DNA from: CAYXFD01 sp964464175 | GTDB lineage: Bacteria > Cloacimonadota > Cloacimonadia > Cloacimonadales > JAJBBL01 | Direction: 5' to 3' | Assembly (NCBI GenBank): GCA_964464175.1 | Contig: CAYXFD010000015.1 | Coordinates: 1 to 64,000, forward strand | DNA: 64,000 bases | Shown: one piece after another, positions 56,230-64,000 of the stretch | Layout: each line of letters begins with the position of its first letter | Position numbering within the stretch: position 1 is the first letter of the stretch | Position numbers and translations under genes: made by a program | Notes under the pieces: model-generated | The model's database searches: none | The model's input: the letters and a program-made list of their open reading frames with translations, nothing else | What the model was told of the DNA's origin: nothing

Positions 56230-57921
56230 ATGAAGAGGATACAATTCAGCAGTAACAAAGAGATAGATTCTCTGCTTAATAATGTAGTTCGTAAGATAGA
56301 CAGCTTTGTCCAGAAGCAGCGTAATAAGATTGAACGCCTGACTAATATTGGTTTAGCCCTCTCCTCCGAAACAGATATTAACGATACCTTTGAGACCATT
56401 CTGGAGGGTGCCCTCGATTTCACCTCCGCTGATGGAGCTACTCTCTACATTGTCTCGGCTGATAAACAGGAGCTGGAGTTCAAGTTGGTTTATAATCGTT
56501 CTCTTCTGGTAAGATTCGGGGGGAAATCAAAAAAGCCGGTTCCCTGGCCCAGTGTTAAGCTCTACCATAACGGTGATGAAAGAAATCTTAATACCATGGT
56601 AACCTACGTTTTTCATACAGGGAAAGCGTATGTTGTTGATGATGTATATGAACAGCGGGATTTTGACAATTCGGGAACACTCAAATACGATAAAGAGAAC
56701 AATTACCGCTCCAAATCAATGATCGGCGTTCCTCTCAAGAATAATGACGGCGATGTTCTGGGGGTTATTCAGCTTCTGAATGCTACCTCCTCCAACGGTA
56801 AGGTCGTCAGTTTCTCTGAGGAGCAGGTAGTTCTGCTCAAATCATTGGCATCTCAGGCTGCCATTGCTTTGACCAATAAGTCCTTGATTGCTGAGTTGGA
56901 AAGATTGCTGCACGATTTTGTCAAAACGATTGCCTATACACTTGACCAGAAATCCCGCTACTCGGGGAAACATATTTCACGGGTTGCCACATTAACAGAG
57001 ATGCTCTCTAATAAAGTCCATGAATGCGAATGTGAAGCCTATAAAGATGTCTCCTTTTCAGAATCTCAGCTGGAAGAGATATCCATGTCGGGCTGGTTGC
57101 ACGATATCGGGAAGATCGTAACCCCTGAATACATCATGGACAAATCAACGAAACTGGAAAAGATCATAGATCTCATCGAGATTATCGAGCTTAGATTTGC
57201 CTTAGTAAAGACTGCTGTTGAAAAGAAGATCTTACATTTGCAGCTCGCCGGAAAAGCCCACAAAAAAATTGTTGAGTATGAAAAATTGTTGGCAGGATTT
57301 GATGACGATCTGGAATTTGTCAGGAAGCTCAATATCGGAGCTGAATTTGTTGAAGATTCGGCCATAGAGAGGTTGAAACGAATCCGGGATTTCAGATTTA
57401 ACGACGGCGACAGGGATTATTATCTGATCTCCGAGGAAGAGCATTTTTTACTTTCGGTCAGAAAAGGAACTCTGAGTCCTCAGGATTTGGTCATAATGCG
57501 GGAACATGTTGTCAAGACCGACGAAATATTATCGCAGCTCTCCTTTCCGAAGAAGTTCGGGAATCTTCAGCTTTATGCTTCCTCCCATCACGAAAAAATC
57601 AACGGCAAGGGTTATCCCAAAGGTTTAAAGGGAGAAGAGCTTCCGGTCCAGGCAAGAATAATTGCCATCGCTGATATCTTTGAGGCAATAACTGCTGCCG
57701 ACAGACCGTACCGGAAAGGTAACAAACTATCAGCAGCCTTGAAGATCATGGCTTTTATGGTCAGAGATGGGGAACTTGATAATAATCTCTATACTCTTTT
57801 ACTGGATTCGGGTCTTTATCTGGAATATGCAAATAAATATCTCAAAAAAGAGCAGATAGACGAAGTAGATATCGAGCAATTAAAAAGTATTGCCGCAATG
57901 ATCAAGTTCGCTTCCAATTAA
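56230..57921 (+). CDS. GAF-HD-GYP domain protein (c-di-GMP phosphodiesterase-like)
   Basis: 563 residues: N-terminal coiled coil (about 1-40), GAF domain (about 40-220: FETILEGALDFTSADGATLYIV...SMIGVPLKNNDGDVLGVIQLLNA), and an HD-GYP domain (about 235-500). Catalytic motifs HDIGKIV, REHVVKTDEIL, SSHHEKINGKGYPKGLKGEELP are intact. An insertion of about 100 residues sits between the HD motif and the next histidine (containing LVKTAVEKKILHLQLAGKAH). HD-GYP enzymes degrade c-di-GMP; the REC-PAS-GGDEF protein at 32157-33482 is a plausible counterpart. The gene has GAGG 7 bases before its ATG. Confidence 0.93.
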   Translation: MKRIQFSSNKEIDSLLNNVVRKIDSFVQKQRNKIERLTNIGLALSSETDINDTFETILEGALDFTSADGATLYIVSADKQELEFKLVYNRSLLVRFGGKSKKPVPWPSVKLYHNGDERNLNTMVTYVFHTGKAYVVDDVYEQRDFDNSGTLKYDKENNYRSKSMIGVPLKNNDGDVLGVIQLLNATSSNGKVVSFSEEQVVLLKSLASQAAIALTNKSLIAELERLLHDFVKTIAYTLDQKSRYSGKHISRVATLTEMLSNKVHECECEAYKDVSFSESQLEEISMSGWLHDIGKIVTPEYIMDKSTKLEKIIDLIEIIELRFALVKTAVEKKILHLQLAGKAHKKIVEYEKLLAGFDDDLEFVRKLNIGAEFVEDSAIERLKRIRDFRFNDGDRDYYLISEEEHFLLSVRKGTLSPQDLVIMREHVVKTDEILSQLSFPKKFGNLQLYASSHHEKINGKGYPKGLKGEELPVQARIIAIADIFEAITAADRPYRKGNKLSAALKIMAFMVRDGELDNNLYTLLLDSGLYLEYANKYLKKEQIDEVDIEQLKSIAAMIKFASN

Positions 57922-58181
57922 GCGAACAGTGAATTATTGCTTCACTAAATCCTGGAGAAACAGCCAAACAAGTTAGCAACATTGAGCTTTCTCCACTTCA
58001 GGATTTCCATCAGTTCCCTGCATGATAAAATTGCTTCCTGATTTTTTCTCTTAAGAAACTATTGGATAAGGAGATAGGCTTTATCTGACCTTAAGAAAAC
58101 AGTAATCCCGGAGGAAAAAAACAAAAAGAAGGTTGACAAAAAAAGACCCTTTCTGAGTTTGACGAAACAGATGAATCATGT

Positions 58182-58256
58182 GGGCCTGTAACTCAGCGGT
58201 AGAGTATCTGCCTTTTAAGCAGAGAGTCGATGATTCGAATTCATCCAGGCTCACCA
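58182..58256 (+). tRNA. tRNA-Lys(TTT)
   Basis: Full cloverleaf: acceptor GGGCCTG with CAGGCTC (one G-U), D stem ACTC/GAGT, anticodon loop CTTTTAA with anticodon TTT, T stem GATGA/TCATC, discriminator A and encoded CCA. First of a three-gene cluster. A TTGACA box at 58133-58138 may be its promoter. Confidence 0.97.
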
Positions 58257-58263
58257 TTTTGAT

Positions 58264-58339
58264 GGCCCCTTCGTCTAGTGGCCTAGGACTCCAGATTTTC
58301 ATTCTGGCAACAGGGGTTCGATTCCCCTAGGGGTCACCA
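58264..58339 (+). tRNA. tRNA-Glu(TTC)
   Basis: Acceptor GGCCCCT with AGGGGTC, anticodon stem CCAGA/TCTGG, loop TTTTCAT with anticodon TTC, T stem AGGGG/CCCCT, and encoded CCA. It follows tRNA-Lys by seven bases. Confidence 0.97.
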
Positions 58340-58351
58340 AAATATTCATCT

Positions 58352-58427
58352 GACCCATTCGTCTAGTGGCCTAGGACTCCAGATTCTCAGTCTGGCAACA
58401 GGGGTTCGATTCCCCTATGGGTTACCA
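58352..58427 (+). tRNA. tRNA-Glu(CTC)
   Basis: Same body as the preceding tRNA-Glu with anticodon loop TTCTCAG (CTC). The acceptor stem GACCCAT/ATGGGTT differs and its terminal pair is G1-U72. CCA is encoded. The tandem copies look like a duplication followed by anticodon and acceptor change. Confidence 0.96.
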
Positions 58428-58434
58428 ATTGCAT

Positions 58435-58466
58435 AGTCATTGCCGGACGGTAATGGCTATTTTTAT
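58435..58466 (+). terminator. Rho-independent terminator of the tRNA cluster
   Basis: A 10-bp stem AGTCATTGCC / GGTAATGGCT (with G-U pairs) around a GGAC loop is followed by ATTTTTATT, eight bases after the last tRNA. Confidence 0.9.
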
Positions 58467-58686
58467 TATAGAGTGTTCTGAGCCCGGAGTTGACGAAAGA
58501 ATCATTTTGCTCGAGATAAATTTGTAATAAAATTTCTTCTCGATACGTTAGTCAGTTGTGATGAGTTACGAAAACCGGTAATTGAAAAGAGACAGGTCTC
58601 TTCGATAGTATCCGGAGATAATGGAATAATGATTGTATCTCACAAAACAAGCTTTCAACTAAAACTATTAAGGTTAAGGAGCCAAT

Positions 58687-59664
58687 ATGATTCGAATTGA
58701 TAATTTGACCAAGTATTATGGTTCTGTCAGAGCAGTCAACAGAATCAGCTTTCAAGTCGGTGAGGGTGAGATTCTCGGTTTTCTCGGCCCTAACGGTGCC
58801 GGTAAATCGACAACCCTGAAGATCCTCACCTGCTTTCTGACCCCAACAGAGGGTAATATCTTCATCGATCAGTATAATATCTATGAGAACTCCACCAAGA
58901 TCCGGGAACTGATCGGTTATCTTCCTGAAAACAATCCCCTTTATCTCGATATGACAGTCTATGATTATCTCCGTTTTATCGGTGAATTACGGGGTCTGAG
59001 CCAGACGGTTTTTAACAGGAATCTGCGTAATGTTATTGATAAGTGCGGGCTTACCGGAGTTGTCTCGAAACCGATTCATACTTTATCCAAAGGTTACAGG
59101 CAGAGAGTCGGGATCGCCCAGGCAATTCTCCATGACCCCAAGATCCTGATCCTTGACGAACCAACAGCGGGACTTGATCCCAATCAGATAATGGAGATCA
59201 GGGACTTGATAAAGGAATTAGGCAAGGAAAAGACCCTGATCCTTTCCAGCCATATCCTGCAAGAGGTTCAGGCTGTCTGTAACCGCATAATCATTATCAA
59301 TAAAGGTGATATTGTCGCCGACGGGACAATAGATGAATTGCAGTCAGCTCTTCAGGGTAAAACGAGGTTAAATCTGGAAGTAATAGCTGAGGGTTTTGAA
59401 CCGGAGGAGCTGAAAAGCAGCATTCCCAAACTGGATATCCTCAGTATCTCTGCTAATCCTTATCTGAAAAAGAGAGACGATATAGAGAAGGAACAACCCG
59501 ATAACCTTTATCTTGTTGTTGAATATAACTCTGAGGAAGATTTACGGGAGGTTATCTTCAATTACTTCAAAAACCATAACTGGACAATCCTGGAAATGCA
59601 TAGAGAATTTATGAGTCTGGAAGACTTGTTCAGAACACTCACAATCGAAAGAGGAGTAGCCTGA
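58687..59664 (+). CDS. ABC transporter ATP-binding protein (GldA-like)
   Basis: 325 residues: Walker A GPNGAGKST (about 37-45), Q loop near LPENNPLY, signature TLSKGYRQRVGIAQ, Walker B LILDEPTAGLD and the switch His in LSSHIL. A C-terminal extension follows the ATPase core. In Bacteroidetes the GldA/GldF/GldG ABC unit is linked to gliding, but similar sets occur in non-gliding bacteria. It overlaps the permease by 1 base and has an AAGGAG ribosome site. Confidence 0.93.
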   Translation: MIRIDNLTKYYGSVRAVNRISFQVGEGEILGFLGPNGAGKSTTLKILTCFLTPTEGNIFIDQYNIYENSTKIRELIGYLPENNPLYLDMTVYDYLRFIGELRGLSQTVFNRNLRNVIDKCGLTGVVSKPIHTLSKGYRQRVGIAQAILHDPKILILDEPTAGLDPNQIMEIRDLIKELGKEKTLILSSHILQEVQAVCNRIIIINKGDIVADGTIDELQSALQGKTRLNLEVIAEGFEPEELKSSIPKLDILSISANPYLKKRDDIEKEQPDNLYLVVEYNSEEDLREVIFNYFKNHNWTILEMHREFMSLEDLFRTLTIERGVA

Positions 59665-60380
59665 TGAAGAACAAAACAGCTATACTCATCGCCCATGAAT
59701 TAAAAAACTATTTTCATTCCGCAACAGCCTACGTCGTTCTGGTTGTTTTTCTCTTAATAACCGGATGGTTTTTTGCCAGCCCCTTGTTTCTCGTCGGACA
59801 AGCTGAATTAAGATCTCTCTTCAGCACCATACCCTGGATATTCCTGCTCTTTATCCCGGCAATAACAATGGGCAGCATAACAAAAGAGAAAACCTCCGGA
59901 ACCCTGGAAACTCTGGCAACTCTCCCTTTGAAGGAGAGCCAGATCGTAATGGGTAAATACTGGGCAGCAGTTCTGCTGACCTTAACCGGAATTATTTTTA
60001 CCCTCGTTCATCTGGTAACGATCGTTCTTTTGGGTTCCAATATAGATTACGGAGCCATTTTTTGCGGTTATCTCGGTCTGGTTATGATCGGAGCAGTTTA
60101 CTCGGCAATAGGGATTTTTACTTCATCACTGACCAGTAATCAGATCGTAGCCTTCATCGTCAGTTTCCTGTTCATCTTTTTCTTTGTCATAGCCGAATTT
60201 ATTCTCATTTTCCTCCCTGGTCCGCTCGTTGAAGTTTTTCAATATCTCAGCATTGGCTATCATTTCTCGAATATCTCCCGCGGGGTCATTGATACCAGAA
60301 ACGTCATCTATTTTCTGAGTTTGATAATCCTCTTCCTGCGGCTGGCGGTGGTAACCCTGGAATCGAGAAAGTGGAAATAG
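59664..60380 (+). CDS. ABC-2 type permease (GldF-like)
   Basis: 238-residue membrane protein with six hydrophobic helices. The extracytoplasmic loop after the first (about 45) and the SITKEKTSGTLETLATLP segment, an ABC-2 coupling stretch, are clear. It would pair with the preceding ATPase, whose stop overlaps its start (TGATG). Confidence 0.9.
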   Translation: MKNKTAILIAHELKNYFHSATAYVVLVVFLLITGWFFASPLFLVGQAELRSLFSTIPWIFLLFIPAITMGSITKEKTSGTLETLATLPLKESQIVMGKYWAAVLLTLTGIIFTLVHLVTIVLLGSNIDYGAIFCGYLGLVMIGAVYSAIGIFTSSLTSNQIVAFIVSFLFIFFFVIAEFILIFLPGPLVEVFQYLSIGYHFSNISRGVIDTRNVIYFLSLIILFLRLAVVTLESRKWK

Positions 60381-60390
60381 GGGGCAAGTC

Positions 60391-62058
60391 ATGAAGAAAA
60401 ATCAAACCTCAACCAATGGAAATGATCTCAGGAAAAACAAGAACAGAAGGATTCATCACAAGGGAGTAATCTTTAACATTGCCGTCATTCTCGGTATTCT
60501 GATTGTCGTTAATCTGATCTCGATCAATGTCTTTGCCCGTCTTGACCTTTCCCGCGGCAAGATCTACTCTCTTTCCCGCTCCAGCAAAGAGACCGTCAGA
60601 GAATTACCGGACAGACTATTGATCAAAGCTTTCTTCACCCAAAACCTTCCTGCTCAGCTGGCTGATGCTCACCGCTATACCAGAGACATGCTCGCCGAAT
60701 ATCAAGCCTATTCCAGAGGAAGGATCCGTTTCGAGTTTGTCGATCCGAGTGACGAAGAACAACTCCGCCAGGAAGCCCAGAAAAATCAGATCATGCCGGT
60801 TTCCATGAGAGTAGTGGAAGATGACAAGCTCGAGATCAGAGAAATATACATGGGGCTGGTATTCTTCTACCGGGGAGAGACAGAATCTATCCCCTTCATT
60901 CAGGATACAAGAGGACTGGAATATGATATTACCAGCACAATTAAGAAGATAACGGACATCGGGAGAAAGAGTGTCGGCTTCTTCAAGTCAGAGGAGGAAA
61001 TGCCTCCGGTAATGCCGGGCAGGCAGCAGCCTCAGACAAGATACGAAAGATTTACGCAGATGATCTCCGATCACTATGACCTTGAGACCATAGATCTGAT
61101 GTCTCCCGTTGAACCTCATATTAAGACAGTAGTACTGGGAGGAGTCACTGACTCTCTGCATATAGAACAGCTATACAATCTCGATCAGTTCATCATCAGA
61201 GGAGGCAAAGCCCTGATCTTTCAGCAAAGGGTAAAGGCAGACCTGCAAAACATCTCTGCCGCTCCGATCAAATCTAATCTCTTTCCTCTTCTGGAACATT
61301 ACGGGATAAGGATGAGAGAAAATCTGGTAACCGATGCCAATGCCGGTCAGATCCAGGTGCAAAGACAGCAGGGGATCTTCAGTTTCGCTACCCCCGTCAA
61401 CTACCCCCCCTTCCCGGTAATCAATAATGTCAATAAGGATAATCTCATCACCAAAAATCTCGAGAATATCCAGCTTGTCTTCGTCTCGGAACTTGCCATC
61501 CCGGAAGAGCAAGATAACCCGGCAGTTACCCCTCTCTTGAGAACTTCCGATTTTTCAGGAGAGATTTCAGCTCCCTCGTTTGATATCTCATTCGAAAAAT
61601 ACATGCAGCAGCGGGATTTGCGCCGTATCTTAACTGCACCGGCAAAAACTGTCGGAGCCCTCTATGAGGGAGTCTTTGAAAGCTTTTATCTCGATATGTT
61701 CCCTGAGGAGACCGATCCTCTGTCCGAAGATTTCCATTACCGGACAACTGATGCCGGAATCATTCTGGTCGCTGATTCCGATTTCATCAAAGACGGTGCC
61801 GGTGCCGGCGCTAATGCCAATATGGACTTCGTTCTCAACTCCATCGACTATCTGATGGGAGACACCGCTCTGATCGAGATCAGAGCGAGAGAGACTGTTT
61901 TCAGACCCTTAAGAGAACTGAGCAGTACTCACCGCAAATTTGTCCGCTGGACAAATATCCTGCTCCCCTCCTTTCTGCTGCTGGTATTCGGATTGGTCTA
62001 TTACCGCAAACAGATCCGGAAAAGAAAACTGATCAGAAAGATCTATGAGCAGGAATGA
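60391..62058 (+). CDS. GldG-like ABC transport auxiliary protein
   Basis: 555 residues: N-terminal membrane helix (about 27-50), a large extracytoplasmic domain beginning ARLDLSRGKIYSLSRSSKE (typical of the Gldg/DUF7088-type family), and a C-terminal membrane helix (about 523-543). The central part (TVVLGGVTDSLHIEQLYNLDQFIIRGGKALIFQ) is the glutamine-amidotransferase-like fold found in this family. It is 10 bases after the permease. Its role is thought to be assisting the ABC unit, substrate unknown. Confidence 0.88.
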   Translation: MKKNQTSTNGNDLRKNKNRRIHHKGVIFNIAVILGILIVVNLISINVFARLDLSRGKIYSLSRSSKETVRELPDRLLIKAFFTQNLPAQLADAHRYTRDMLAEYQAYSRGRIRFEFVDPSDEEQLRQEAQKNQIMPVSMRVVEDDKLEIREIYMGLVFFYRGETESIPFIQDTRGLEYDITSTIKKITDIGRKSVGFFKSEEEMPPVMPGRQQPQTRYERFTQMISDHYDLETIDLMSPVEPHIKTVVLGGVTDSLHIEQLYNLDQFIIRGGKALIFQQRVKADLQNISAAPIKSNLFPLLEHYGIRMRENLVTDANAGQIQVQRQQGIFSFATPVNYPPFPVINNVNKDNLITKNLENIQLVFVSELAIPEEQDNPAVTPLLRTSDFSGEISAPSFDISFEKYMQQRDLRRILTAPAKTVGALYEGVFESFYLDMFPEETDPLSEDFHYRTTDAGIILVADSDFIKDGAGAGANANMDFVLNSIDYLMGDTALIEIRARETVFRPLRELSSTHRKFVRWTNILLPSFLLLVFGLVYYRKQIRKRKLIRKIYEQE

Positions 62059-62129
62059 TGAAAGCGAATCATCAAGTAAGAAATTAAGAATAACGAAGAG
62101 AGAAACTGAATTGAAGGAGTATAGAAATC

Positions 62130-63047
62130 ATGAGTAAGAATAATAGAATCCTTATCCTGCTGCTGGCAGTTCTCACAGCCCTGTTTTTTATTGTCAGGCA
62201 TTCAACGGATCACACAGAGAAACGGGCCCGGCTGTTTGATTTCAACCATAATGATTTAACTGCCGTCGAGATGATAACGGCAAGAGATACTCTCAGGATC
62301 TCCCGTCAGGATTTTACCTGGGTCATTGAATATCCTTTCTATTTCGATGTTAACCAGTCACGCCTGGATAGTTTCTTCGACCAGGTTCTGCCGGTAGAAA
62401 AATCCAGTATTCCGGTGGCTTTTTCCGAGGACTCTTTCCCGAAATATCAGGTAACCGAAGAGAATGGAACTGTTCTAAACCTCTACGATACCAATGACCG
62501 GCTTATTGACTCTGTTATTATCGGGAGGAGCGGTCGCTTTGCCTATGCCCGCCGCCCTGAGATTAATGAGGTCTATCAACTGACTGAAAACATCTCTTTC
62601 ACGGTCAATCCCGGGTTAAATCAGTGGCGCTCTAATATCATCGTCTCAATTCCCCGAAGTCAGATAAAAAGCTTAGAAGTAAAATATGAACTAAATAATT
62701 ACACCCTGACTGCCACCGACACCCTCTGGCTTTTTACCGACAACGAAAACAGCTTCTCAGTCGCAGAGAATACTAATGCCATGAGCAGATTATTGTCAAA
62801 GATCGAAAGAATGAACTCTTTCGCCTTCAAGGATTTTGCCTCCGAAGAATACGAGAATCTGCTGCAAGATCCTCAGCTTATTCTTAATATAAGGACATTT
62901 GACGACTCTGTTCTCTCCCTGGCTTTCGCCTATCTCGAGGATGAGGAAAACTTCATCGTCCGGAGAGATGAGATGATCGACCATCTCTTTGTCATTGATC
63001 CCGAAACAGTTGACCTCTTTACCAAAGACCCGCAGCATTTCCGGTGA
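62130..63047 (+). CDS. DUF4340 domain membrane-anchored protein
   Basis: 305 residues with an N-terminal anchor (about 5-25, RILILLLAVLTALFFIV) and an extracytoplasmic beta-rich part (LFDFNHNDLTAVEMITARDTLRI...WVIEYPFYFDVNQSRLDSFFDQV) that matches the DUF4340 pattern. This family typically follows Gldg-type genes, so it likely belongs to the same ABC apparatus. Function is unknown. An AAGGAG site precedes the ATG. Confidence 0.82.
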   Translation: MSKNNRILILLLAVLTALFFIVRHSTDHTEKRARLFDFNHNDLTAVEMITARDTLRISRQDFTWVIEYPFYFDVNQSRLDSFFDQVLPVEKSSIPVAFSEDSFPKYQVTEENGTVLNLYDTNDRLIDSVIIGRSGRFAYARRPEINEVYQLTENISFTVNPGLNQWRSNIIVSIPRSQIKSLEVKYELNNYTLTATDTLWLFTDNENSFSVAENTNAMSRLLSKIERMNSFAFKDFASEEYENLLQDPQLILNIRTFDDSVLSLAFAYLEDEENFIVRRDEMIDHLFVIDPETVDLFTKDPQHFR

Positions 63048-63070
63048 GCTATTATAAGATCGTGACCCAG

Positions 63071-63115
63071 GAGACTGTTCTTTTGGCTGGCAGGCGGATT
63101 TAGAAAAACAGTCTC
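63071..63115. repeat. 9-bp inverted repeat between the DUF4340 and DUF4159 genes
   Basis: GAGACTGTT (63071-63079) is complementary to AACAGTCTC (63107-63115) with a 27-base loop. No T tract follows, so it may be an RNA stem but is not a clear terminator. Confidence 0.4.
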
Positions 63116-63185
63116 TAACCCGGTTACCTGCTGTTTGATTATTGATTTCTTGACAAAATGAAGAGAGGGAGTTGTTTATCAGTTT

Positions 63186-63869
63186 ATGAAATTACTTGAA
63201 CTTTTACGAAAAAAAACAGTGTTCTTGCTTGCTTTGACCGGCATGGTTTTCTTCCTAAGCAGAGCCTTTTCTCTGGTTGACTCACCCCAGCTTGCCAGAC
63301 TCCATTATGACGGTGGAGGAGACTGGTATAACGACCCCGACGCTCTCCCCAATCTGGTCAGCTTTGTAAATGCAGAACTTAAAACAAACTTCTCTCCGGT
63401 CCAGGCAGTAGTCAGACTCTCGGAAGCGAGTCTTTTCGATTTCCCCTTCCTCTACCTGACCGGTCACGGCAATATAAGTTTCTCCGAACGGGACATCCGC
63501 AATCTGAGAGACTATCTGCTGAAGGGGGGATTCCTCTATGCTGATGATGATTACGGGATGGATGAAGCTTTCCGGCGGGAAATCAGAAAGGTCTTTCCCG
63601 ACAGGGAAATGACTGAGTTGCCGGCAGATCATCCGCTCTTTCATTGCTATTTCCCCTTTCCCCGGGGCATTCCCAAGATACACGAACACGACGGAAAGAG
63701 ACCTCAGGCTTTCGGGATTTTCGATGATACAGGGAGATTGCTGGTCTTATATACCTATGAAACCAATGTCAGCGACGGCTGGTCCGATGCCCATGACAAC
63801 CCTCCGGATGTAGCCGAAGAAGCCTTCCGGATGGGAACGAACTTGCTTTACTTCCTTTTTACTCACTGA
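63186..63869 (+). CDS. DUF4159 domain protein, exported
   Basis: 227 residues. A signal peptide or anchor is followed by the DUF4159 fold: RLHYDGGGDWYNDPDALPNL, FLYLTGHGNISFSERDIRNL, and LRDYLLKGGFLYADDDYG, with FYADD-like and HPLFHCYF motifs. The fold resembles class I glutamine amidotransferases but has no catalytic triad evident. It commonly accompanies Gld-like or CoxR/AAA-type modules, so it probably works with the ABC system here. A TTGACA box at 63150-63155 may promote it. Confidence 0.85.
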   Translation: MKLLELLRKKTVFLLALTGMVFFLSRAFSLVDSPQLARLHYDGGGDWYNDPDALPNLVSFVNAELKTNFSPVQAVVRLSEASLFDFPFLYLTGHGNISFSERDIRNLRDYLLKGGFLYADDDYGMDEAFRREIRKVFPDREMTELPADHPLFHCYFPFPRGIPKIHEHDGKRPQAFGIFDDTGRLLVLYTYETNVSDGWSDAHDNPPDVAEEAFRMGTNLLYFLFTH

Positions 63870-63883
63870 GCCGGGAGTAAATC

Positions 63884-64000
63884 TTGCGAGTCTATATAGT
63901 CTCTGACTTTCATCTCTCTTTTTCAGCGAAAAATCCTGCCGAAGAAAAGAGGAACAGCGATGTCACCGCCTTTCTCGGAACTCTTGCCGGAAAAGCCGAT
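63884..64000 (+). CDS. Start of an LpxH-like metallophosphoesterase (partial)
   Basis: A TTG at 63884 with GGGAG upstream begins a frame of 39 complete codons to the window edge, reading RVYIVSDFHLSFSAKNP. The SDFHL (D-x-H) start is the metal-binding motif of calcineurin-like phosphoesterases. The sequence resembles UDP-2,3-diacylglucosamine hydrolases of lipid A synthesis. The rest lies outside the window, so the assignment is provisional. Confidence 0.6.
   Translation, partial: MRVYIVSDFHLSFSAKNPAEEKRNSDVTAFLGTLAGKAD

Noticed and set aside
57922..57960. Possible terminator hairpin AGTGAA...TTCACT after the HD-GYP gene
   Set aside because: The 6-bp stem is not followed by a T tract.
58687..63869. 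Complete gliding motility locus
   Set aside because: Only the ABC-type components are here; other gliding genes are not in the window, so motility cannot be claimed.

Overview
This 64 kb window reads as chromosome of a Gram-negative bacterium of the FCB superphylum (Bacteroidetes/Cloacimonadota/Marinimicrobia-like); Cloacimonadota would fit, but that is an inference. Reasons: a secreted protein (12866-14683) ends in an NPFNP-type sorting domain of the kind common in FCB genomes; SecA is about 1066 residues, with the long insertions seen in that group; LPS enzymes are present (WaaF-like, WaaE-like and an LpxH-like start at the right edge); Gld-type ABC components and very large periplasmic TPR proteins occur. 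Genes are densely packed in co-directional operons with many 4-base start/stop overlaps. I see no prophage, insertion sequence, CRISPR array or rRNA.

Layout. 1-315: a palindromic repeat at the left edge and noncoding DNA. 316-7585 (minus): SecA, then a Smg-like/topA/MacB-like permease operon. 7751-17523 (plus): housekeeping genes (nitroreductase, cardiolipin synthase, HisC-like aminotransferase, endonuclease IV, inositol monophosphatase), a sorted secreted protein with a strong terminator, and PriA. 17688-23721 (minus): two small membrane proteins, two paralogous secreted ComEC-type metallo-beta-lactamase-fold lipoproteins, an 800 bp gene-free stretch, and a CDP-glycerol-transferase-like protein. 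24097-31992 (plus): M42 aminopeptidase and glutamate racemase leading into four glycosyltransferases for the LPS core or another surface glycan, then a small unknown gene, ndk and ackA. 32157-42804 (minus): a REC-PAS-GGDEF protein, TrmFO, QueC, an RqcH/NFACT protein, a 1189-residue TPR protein, a VOC protein with a non-ATG start, a ferritin-like protein and a ChaN-like lipoprotein. 42927-44805 (plus): ornithine carbamoyltransferase and a PAP2 phosphatase.

44994-55590 (minus) is the most distinctive region. It is an apparent eight-gene operon: outer-membrane-like protein, two TPR proteins of 685 and 1303 residues, a small anchored protein, a TolQ/ExbB-type channel, two ExbD-type proteins (one lacks the membrane aspartate) and a TonB/AgmX-like transducer with an FHA-like cytoplasmic domain. 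Together these look like a proton-driven machine linking the cytoplasm to a periplasmic TPR scaffold and the outer membrane. 

56230-64000 (plus): a GAF/HD-GYP c-di-GMP phosphodiesterase-like protein, a tRNA-Lys/Glu/Glu cluster with its terminator, a Gld-like ABC system with DUF4340 and DUF4159 proteins, and the first 39 codons of an LpxH-like phosphoesterase. The GGDEF and HD-GYP proteins imply c-di-GMP signalling. Two start-site anomalies deserve checking: an A7 tract that puts a well-placed ATG out of frame in a lipoprotein gene (about 21714-21725), and the VOC gene whose conserved reading begins at ATT (41299).
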